Source: Nymphaea colorata (Eukaryota; Streptophyta; Magnoliopsida; Nymphaeales; Nymphaeaceae). From it: a stretch of 64,000 nt of DNA. The number at the start of each line of letters is the position of its first letter. Position 1 is the stretch's first letter. Positions 60,001 through 64,000 of the stretch are shown here, piece after piece. The notes under the pieces are model-generated. The model had not been told where the DNA came from. It worked only from the letters and a program-made list of their open reading frames with translations, and did no database searches. Position numbers and translations under genes: made by a program. The stretch covers positions 2,978,001-3,042,000 of the forward strand of contig NC_045148.1 of NCBI RefSeq assembly GCF_008831285.2, read 5' to 3'.

Positions 60001-60670
60001 AGTTCTAATTGTCAACTCATTGTAATCTTCGAATGAATAGAAGAAAAACCCCACAAAGTGGACTGCGTCCAGCTCGACTTCTTCCCCGATCTCCCGCGCC
60101 CCGTCCCCGTTTTAACATTGTTGGTGGATTCTTGACCCTGTCCAGGTCTAGATCCAATTCATGATTTGTATCCAATTGATTAATGTTAGTATTTGCAATT
60201 AATTATTAATTAATTGTGGTTTAACTAATTTAATTAATTATTAGTGAACTTAAGCGGTCATTAGCATGTGCTTAAGATGTCCTAATTCTGATTAATTTCC
60301 TTATTCTATCATTTACCTAGCAATCAGTTTACCTTAATCCCGATTTAGTGTCACTAATCCTATTATTATTAAATGTCTAATCCACCCCAGTATTTTACTT
60401 AAATATCACCCATGTTTCTAGTGTTGTTAATTATGATTAATTAGGGTTTCGGCGGTGGATTTATTGACTTAATCGGGTAATTAGCAACTTAATCCACAAA
60501 CTAGGTAATTAAGAAACAGTAGCCTTATTAGTATCCTTAATCTCATAATTAACAATTGACCATTCTGCCCCTGAATCTCTTTAAAATCACATCCATGCCC
60601 CTTCCTCATCTACATATTTGCCCTCGATCTTTGTGATATAGTTGGATAGAGGACCAATTCTGATTGAGCA
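57060..60670. other. Upstream intergenic sequence, no gene seen
   Basis: No coding frame with recognisable motifs and no consistent exon pattern. Poly-T and TTAATTAA-like AT-rich runs around 60,180-60,250. Confidence 0.45.
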
Positions 60671-60865
60671 GGGGGCAGTACCAGGATTTTTTTTAGGGAG
60701 GACCGAACAATCCAACTTTTGAATCCGGGTAGGGCCAAACTGAATTTGAATCCAAATAATACATGACGCAACTAAAAATTTTAATTTTTTCAATGTAATT
60801 TTTTTTTTCAATTGGCTGGGTGGGGCCATGGCCTAGGCGGGCCCCCGCTTCCCTCCGCCCTGAGT
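60670..60865. repeat. Dispersed plant repeat (CAGGATTTTTT...GGGGCCATGGC type)
   Basis: Begins GGGGGCAGTACCAGGATTTT and ends GGCGGGCCCCCGCTTCCCTC-GCCC, the layout of a common short plant repeat whose ends read like a garbled GGCGGAGCCAGG and its inverse. Family not established. Confidence 0.4.
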
Positions 60866-60957
60866 CTAAACTAGGGTTACAAAGTCCACTTTTTCTCCCA
60901 AGTTGAACCACCGGCTAGCTAAGAATTCTTCTATAGGACTTTTACTTGTCAGCAAAC

Positions 60958-61103
60958 ACACAAATATGTGGGAAAGCCAACCGATAGAGTCTGGGTCTCC
61001 AAAATCACTTCAAGGACTCAGTAAAGTCAGACACAAATATGTGGGAAAGCCAACCGATAGAGTCTGGGTCTCCAAGATCACTTCAAAGACTCAGTAAAGT
61101 CAG
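60958..61103. repeat. 73-bp tandem duplication
   Basis: Two adjacent copies beginning ACACAAATATGTGGGAAAGC, at 60,958 and 61,031. They differ at very few positions, so the duplication is recent. Confidence 0.88.
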
Positions 61104-62820
61104 GTTTGGGTAGCGTTGAAAGGCAGGATGTTTGATCATTTTCAAATTTTGCACCTTAACATTTTTCTTTCCTTTTTTTTTTTTGCCCAATATTCTTGAC
61201 CAAAGGAGCACCAAATTCATATGCCATGATGCCATCTTGTAAAATTGGCCACAGCACAAGCGTTGGCCTCTCGCTCACCTTTTAGCGAAAACTCACTTCC
61301 GACTCTGCACATGTGGCCGTAGGCGAGGTATCTTCAAAAACAAAAAAGAATTATTTTTTCCCTTATATTTTTATTTTGTTCTAAGAAGAAGAAGAGTTAT
61401 TGCTTTTGGAAGAGTGTTACGCTTTTGATTATGAAAGATGTTATTGTCATAAAAGTCATAAAAGTCCATTTCTATTTTCGGGTAACCTACTTCATCAAAC
61501 AAGAATTCTTTCTTCCGATGGTGGTGACAGGCACACATTTTTTTACAAAACCTTTTCACTAGTAATTAGTCTAGTGCACCTTCACTGTTCAACGAGACTT
61601 CCTCCTTGTAACATGAAGGGTCCACTTCAAAATTTCCAAAAAAAAAAAAACTTTATTTAACACGTATAATGATTTTTAAAAATTATATTTTGGTCGTTAT
61701 TAAAAATTTGAAATTATAATTCAACCCCTTTAATAAAAAAAATTTGTGGCTCAATCCCTACTTGTTCGTCGAATACTAACTCTATGCGCAGTCAATTGTA
61801 GGCATCACTTCCAAGTATCAGTGATACTTGGGGGAGCCCAAGTACCCGTACCGGGATTAGGTATGTTTGGATCGCGAAATCACAAAAAAAACATTGTCTT
61901 TTGTTTTTTAGAATTAAAAAAATAAAATTATCACCGTACCGCCATATTAAGATTGGTGAAAACATCGTACCCGTATCTGTTTTTTGGTACCAAACCAGCA
62001 CCATACCCGTACCTACGTGACATAGTATAATTTTCAAACTTATAAGTTGCGGTGGGCGTTTTGATTGTTTAGAAACACTTCTCCGAACTCCAAAGCAAAG
62101 CAAAATGTAGTACACTATTTTCCTGGCGCTGAGAATGTCCCAGGATCACGTGCAACGCAAAGCCTTTCTACTTTCTAGTTCCTTCTACGGGAGCAGTCCA
62201 TAACGGCATGCGGTTGACGCAGAGACACCATGGTCCATCGATTGGAACATGCCTTTTGAGGGGCCAACTTTTGCTTTCTTATGTCAGAACAAATGCATTC
62301 CGTTTAGCATGCATCCGGCTTGGTAGGCATTCACTCGCTGGCCGTTAGCAAATGGCCATCACAGTGTGATTATGTTATTGCCAATGAGTTAAAATGATAA
62401 GGGGACTTAAATGGCCCACCAAGTTGGTCGATATAAGGTCTTTGGATTGAATTCGGTTTTGAATATAAAAGTGATCTTTGGATTGGATTCGGTTGCGAAT
62501 TTTTTTGAAAATTAGATTCAATTGTTGATTTGACTCGGAATAGGATGTGGCATAGACTTTTCTCTTTTGAATCTGAATTTAAATTTGGATATATGTCTGA
62601 TAAATAGAGCACGGTAAAAGGGTACATCTGATTTGATTTGAGTTCGATCCATTGGCATCCTTTACCCATCACATTATATTAGTTAACGTGGTCTTCTATT
62701 AGCTGATCTATTAATAAACTAATAACGATAATCAACAACTTTTTATTTGTAACTTCATGCATCTTCTTTCAGTTTTGTCCTGTATGAGACCACATCGGAT
62801 GCTTACAATACTGGTTGCAT
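61104..62820. other. Intergenic sequence, no gene seen
   Basis: Only short, unsupported open frames and homopolymer runs. Confidence 0.45.
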
Positions 62821-62824
62821 TGAT

Positions 62825-63115
62825 GGTAGGCCTGGGCAAGTGGGCATCGGAGAGTGGGGCTTGGGTTCAATACCTGAAACTCGAGCCCGAGCCTGACTTG
62901 ACAACTAAAGCCTAAGCCCAAGCCCGGCTCGGTTAAATTAAAAAATATATATTTAATATACAATAATATATAACTATAATTAATCTTAATAAAATATTAT
63001 AATTATATATAAAAATCAAGAAAATTTAAATTAAAAAAATTATCATGCCTAACCAGGTTTAGTCGGGCCCACCCGGTGCTTTTTTTTTTTTTGGTTTGAC
63101 TGAGTGAGGCTGTGT
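62825..63115. repeat. Dispersed GCCTGGGC/GAGCCCGAGCC-type repeat
   Basis: The block AGGCCTGGGCAAG...AACTCGAGCCCGAGCCTGAC, an AT-rich core, then AGTCGGGCCCACCCGG. Words of this type recur in plant genomes as short non-autonomous elements. Assignment is uncertain. Confidence 0.35.
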
Positions 63116-63192
63116 ACCCAGTTCGATGTCCAAGTTTAATTGAGGATGGAGCTAAATTTTTTTTAAGAGTGAGACTGAATTATACTTTCAAA

Positions 63193-63290
63193 ACTTTAAC
63201 AAGGGCCGAAATACATTCAAAGTTGATCTCGATTGGGTACCACTTTAACAAGGGCCGAAATACATTCAAAGTTTATCTCGATTGGGTACC
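63193..63290. repeat. 49-bp tandem duplication
   Basis: ACTTTAACAAGGGCCGAAAT starts at 63,193 and again at 63,242. The copies are nearly identical. Confidence 0.88.
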
Positions 63291-63479
63291 ACTCTTGCAG
63301 CCTGTAGTGAAACAATGTTTTACCTCTAAATGCTCATAATCTTGTAGTGTGTCCAATCAACTGCTGAGCTTCAATGTTTTTTTTGAAGAGAACCAGTTAC
63401 TCTGAGTTCGAGTGGCATTTCACCTCTAACCACAAACCATCCACTGATTCTACATCAGTTGGTTTAAACCTCCAGTTAA

Positions 63480-64000
63480 TTTCACTTAAGCTTCATTGTG
63501 GCCAAGAATAGATGACCCAAGTTTGGGTCCATAAGTAATCGTCCTCTGAGGTATACCACAGATCATAGGACCAAGTCATTCACTTTAAAATTTCTCTCAA
63601 TAACTAACTTGGCAAATTGTCTAGCCACCCTTTGGCGATAGGCTTCAGCATGCTTAGCCACTTTTAGTCACTTCTCATTTAGCAAATCGAGCTGCGTTAG
63701 CCTCTTTTGTTGATATTGAGTTAGGGAAAGCTCTATGAGAGAAGTAAACTTCAAAGCGGCTTTCAACAAATGTAATGTAAAACCACTTTCATTCTGTAGA
63801 CTAGCTCTACTGGAGTTGCATTCATTGGTGTTCTCATAATGGTGTGATAGAGCGTCATGCAACTTTTCGTACCAGTCTCTTCCAATTTCTACTGTCCACT
63901 CCAAGATGCAGATCTGGATCTTGTTGGTGGCTTCTGCTTGCCCATTACCATGTGGGTAATAAGGAGCTGAAAAATTATGCATGATATGGTATTTGCTTCA
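63480..64000 (-). pseudogene. Ty3/Gypsy integrase C-terminal fragment, runs off the window
   Basis: Minus strand: FSAPYYPHGNGQAEATNKI at about 63,965, WYEKLHDALSHHYENTNECN, then HAEAYRQRVARQFAKLVIER, FKVNDLVL and PNLGHLF towards 63,490. This is the end of the integrase core plus the region joining it to the C-terminal domain of plant Gypsy pol. Internal stops and a decayed second half mark it as a relic, or as an edge of a larger element beyond 64,000. Confidence 0.82.

Noticed and set aside
1-64000. CRISPR arrays, bacterial operons or a plastid/mitochondrial insert
   Set aside because: No regularly spaced direct repeats, no prokaryotic gene organisation and no organelle genes were seen; the window is plant nuclear DNA.

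Overview
The window is nuclear DNA of a flowering plant. It is AT-rich, and its genic part is one multi-exon receptor kinase gene with plant splice sites. Most of the rest is Ty1/Copia LTR retrotransposon sequence, with a piece of Ty3/Gypsy at the right edge and a CACTA-like end near the left. I cannot name the species. Introns this swollen with retroelements are known from several woody and early-diverging angiosperms, but that is only a hint.

Main result: bases 10,691-56,833 on the minus strand are a single gene for a leucine-rich-repeat/malectin receptor-like kinase (LRR-VIII-2 subfamily, the Arabidopsis At1g56130/At1g56140 type). I placed 22 coding exons by eye. Every phase joins, the lengths sum to 2,997 nt, and the product is 998 residues: signal peptide, N-terminal cysteine region, LRRs, malectin domain, transmembrane helix, RD-type kinase. 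One further LRR exon (55,503-55,574) is still recognisable but has lost its 5' splice site. Because all the LRR exons are phase 2-2, skipping it drops one repeat without shifting the frame.

Layout from left to right. 1-8.9 kb holds no gene: a CACTA-like terminus (about 2.3-2.66 kb) and a decayed plus-strand Copia (5.0-8.2 kb). 8.9-9.85 kb has possible plus-strand exons of an unrecognised gene or gene relic, convergent with the kinase. 10.7-17.0 kb carries the kinase, transmembrane and malectin exons, with a rearranged Copia (13.16-15.45 kb) in one intron. 17.0-37.5 kb is a single 20.5-kb intron holding a four-layer nest. A minus-strand Copia is split by a plus-strand Copia (19,390-35,162), which is itself split by a structurally intact minus-strand Copia (21,037-26,207) and by another plus-strand Copia (29,229-34,668). 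The inner three each have perfect 5-bp target duplications (GTAAC, GACTC, CCAAG). 37.5-56.8 kb carries the LRR exons and the N-terminus, with three more Copia insertions in introns (39.1-41.95, 44.8-48.9 and 50.5-54.9 kb). 56.8-63.5 kb is the upstream flank with a candidate TATA box and some dispersed repeats. 63.48-64.0 kb is a minus-strand Gypsy integrase fragment running off the window.

The host gene appears to be under selection: its exons stay open and correctly bordered while tens of kilobases of decaying and fresh retroelements fill its introns. The element with an unbroken 1,438-codon gag-pol and LTRs differing at about two positions looks recent and possibly mobile.
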